From an uncultured Faecalibacterium sp. (GTDB taxonomy: Bacteria > Bacillota > Clostridia > Oscillospirales > Ruminococcaceae), in contig CALDLZ010000377.1 in assembly GCA_937915335.1 (NCBI GenBank), positions 1-15,275 of the forward strand: DNA of 15,275 nt, written 5' to 3'. Below are positions 13,912 to 15,275 of this stretch, piece after piece. Both the position numbers and the translations under genes were made by a program. How positions within the stretch are numbered: position 1 is the first letter of the stretch; each line of letters begins with the position of its first letter. The notes under the pieces were generated by a model. The model was given only the letters and a program-made list of their open reading frames with translations, made no database searches and had not been told where the DNA came from.

Positions 13912-14757
13912 TTGAACATCAAGATCACCGCAGACAGCACCTGCGATCTGTCCGAAACGCTGCTCCGGCAGTGGAACATCAGCCTGATCCCCATGCACAT
14001 CCTCATGGGGGAACAAAGCTATCTGGACGGCGTTACCATCCACCCTGCCGACGTGTTCGCCCATGCCCAGAATGGCGGTAAGATGCCCAAATCCGCCGCC
14101 CCCAATCTGGTGGAGTACACCGATTTCTTTACCCCCTTTGCCAGGGACTATGATGCCGTCATCCACATCAATGTCGGCTCCAAGTTCTCCTCCTGCTTCC
14201 AGAACGCACGGCTGGCGGCGCAGGAGTTTGGCAACGTCTACGTTGTGGACAGCGAGAATATCTGCACCGGACAGGGCTATCTTGTCCTGCAGGCGGCCAA
14301 GTGGGCCGCTGACGGCCTGCCGCCCAAGAATATCTCCATGCGCTTACAGAGTCTTGCCAAGCGGGTCGAGCTGAGCTTTGTGCTCAACCAGCTGGACTAC
14401 ATGGCCAAAAGCGGCCGCTGCTCCGGCGTGCTGGCCTTTGGGGCCAACATTCTGGGCATCAAGCCCAGCCTGGCCGTCATCGACGGTGAGCTGAAGGTCG
14501 TGCGGAAGTATCGGGGCAGCCTGCCCATCTGCGTGGGCAAGTACATCACCGACCAGCTGGCGAACCGGGAGGATATTGACCGCAGCATGGTGTTCATTTC
14601 CTCTACCCAGGCAAAACCCGGCTGCATGGAGGCCGTCAAGGCCGGTCTGCGGCAGTACGGCGATTTTGAAAATGTCTACGAGACCGACATCGGCACCACC
14701 ATCGGCGGCTATTCCGGGCCCGGCACCATCGGCATCGTGTTTGCACGCAAGCAGTAA
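13912..14757 (+). CDS. DegV family fatty-acid-binding protein
   Basis: A 281-residue DegV-type protein. Members bind a fatty acid in a cleft between two domains and, in FakB proteins, present it to the kinase FakA for phosphorylation. The N-terminus MNIKITADSTCDLSE carries the family's ITADSTCDL motif. Further landmarks are MPKSAAPNLVEY (58-69), HINVGSKFSSCFQNA (85-99), where family members contact the carboxylate, VVDSENICTGQG (111-122), and the C-terminal IGTTIGGYSGPGTIGI. The start is TTG at 13912: AGAGGA lies eight bases upstream, and the family motif begins four residues in, so no later start would keep it. The gene has its own promoter region and terminator. There is no fakA beside it, so whether it is a true FakB is undecided. 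Confidence 0.93.
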   Translation: MNIKITADSTCDLSETLLRQWNISLIPMHILMGEQSYLDGVTIHPADVFAHAQNGGKMPKSAAPNLVEYTDFFTPFARDYDAVIHINVGSKFSSCFQNARLAAQEFGNVYVVDSENICTGQGYLVLQAAKWAADGLPPKNISMRLQSLAKRVELSFVLNQLDYMAKSGRCSGVLAFGANILGIKPSLAVIDGELKVVRKYRGSLPICVGKYITDQLANREDIDRSMVFISSTQAKPGCMEAVKAGLRQYGDFENVYETDIGTTIGGYSGPGTIGIVFARKQ

Positions 14758-14773
14758 ATTTCTCCCTGCACAC

Positions 14774-14809
14774 AAAAAGACGCGCTCTGCGAGTGAGCGC
14801 GTCTTTTTT
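14774..14809. terminator. Bidirectional terminator between degV and the ABC ATPase gene
   Basis: The stem is GACGCGCTC/GAGCGCGTC (14779-14787 with 14795-14803) with a 7-base loop. It is flanked by AAAAA on the left and TTTTTT on the right, so it gives a T-run in both directions. It lies 16 bases after the degV stop and 18 bases after the ABC gene stop, serving both convergent genes. Confidence 0.9.
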
Positions 14810-14827
14810 GCATTCTATCCGGTTTTC

Positions 14828-15274
14828 TCAGCTCAACCGTCCGCTCTCCACCGAGAAGCTCAGGTCAGCCACAGCCATGGTGGACTTGCGATGCGAGACC
14901 AGCAGGACGGTCTTTTCCCTGCACTCGTCCCGCACGGCTTTGAGGATGACACCCTCGTTCAGGCTGTCCAGATTGGAGGTGGGCTCGTCCAGCAGGAGGA
15001 AGGGCGCGTCGTGCAGGAAGGCACGGGCCACGCCGATGCGCTGGCGCTCGCCGCCGGAAAGGGCTCCGCCCAGCTCACCCACAGGGGTATCGTAGCCTTT
15101 GGGCAGGCTGTTGATGAAACTATCCAATGCGGCCTTTCTGCAGGCGGCCTCTACCTCGGCACGGGTGGCATCGTGCTTGGCGATCTTGATGTTGTTCTCA
15201 ATGGTATCGTCAAACAGCTCCGTCTCCTGGGTCACCAGGCTCTCCTGGGCACGCAGGGCGGCGGTGTTCACCCT
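14828..15274 (-). CDS. ABC transporter ATP-binding domain, C-terminal part (runs off right edge)
   Basis: The last 148 residues of an ABC ATPase; the frame is open at the right edge, so the GTG at 15271 is internal. Visible in order are the Q-loop region ESLVTQETELFDDTIENNI, the signature LSGGERQRIGVARA, the Walker B FLLLDEPTSNLD with its catalytic Glu, and the H-loop VSHRKST. The TQETELFDDTIENNI style and the GYDTPVGELGGALSGGE spacing are typical of exporter-type half transporters, in which a permease domain is fused upstream (CydC/CydD or MsbA-like). The Walker A and any permease part lie outside the window, so the substrate is unknown. The gene ends in TGA 14830-14828, followed by the bidirectional terminator. 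Confidence 0.92.
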   Translation of the reverse strand, partial: RVNTAALRAQESLVTQETELFDDTIENNIKIAKHDATRAEVEAACRKAALDSFINSLPKGYDTPVGELGGALSGGERQRIGVARAFLHDAPFLLLDEPTSNLDSLNEGVILKAVRDECREKTVLLVSHRKSTMAVADLSFSVESGRLS

Positions 15275-15275
15275 G

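Overview
The window looks like chromosome of a moderately high-GC, low-GC-clade anaerobe of the Faecalibacterium/Oscillospiraceae type. Three things suggest this: GC-rich genes separated by AT-rich promoters, strong GGAGG-type ribosome binding sites, and dispersed hairpin repeats of a kind I associate with Faecalibacterium-like genomes. The taxon is inferred from style and recalled resemblance, not from a marker gene.

Layout. Positions 1-2322 (all minus strand) hold the head-packaging start of a tailed-phage genome: a small 94-aa protein in the terminase small-subunit position, the large terminase, and the first 141 residues of a portal protein that runs off the left edge. A hairpin-rich MITE-like repeat sits between terminase and portal. 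From 2634 rightwards the genes are ordinary host genes. They are an M16C/PreP-like zinc peptidase (2634-5387, minus, with its own terminator and promoter), a second copy of the repeat (5473-5601), and a two-gene minus-strand operon of a zinc-dependent phospholipase C-like protein and a UMF1/Atg22-type MFS transporter (5607-7660). After a divergent promoter region come two plus-strand genes: a lipoprotein that appears to fuse an ABC-type solute-binding domain to a 5'-nucleotidase C-terminal-like domain (7862-9676), and a membrane hybrid histidine kinase (9762-12107). A symmetric terminator separates these from the convergent murC (12206-13585, minus). murC is divergent from a degV-family gene that starts with TTG (13912-14757). 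A second bidirectional terminator separates degV from the end of an ABC transporter ATPase (14828 to the right edge, minus).

How the genes work together. The most interesting unit is the lipoprotein/hybrid-kinase pair. There is no permease or transport ATPase beside it, so the binding protein more likely feeds a signal to the kinase than a substrate to a transporter. The lipoprotein frame is closed by a TAG, but the 24 codons after it still read as protein. That tail contains a motif closely matching one inside the same protein, and it ends in a TGA 10 bases before the kinase start. This points to a recent nonsense change, a sequencing error, or stop-codon readthrough. The two hairpin repeats are the second point of interest: they share four ordered hairpins, one stem shows a compensated base change, and both abut a stop codon in the same orientation.
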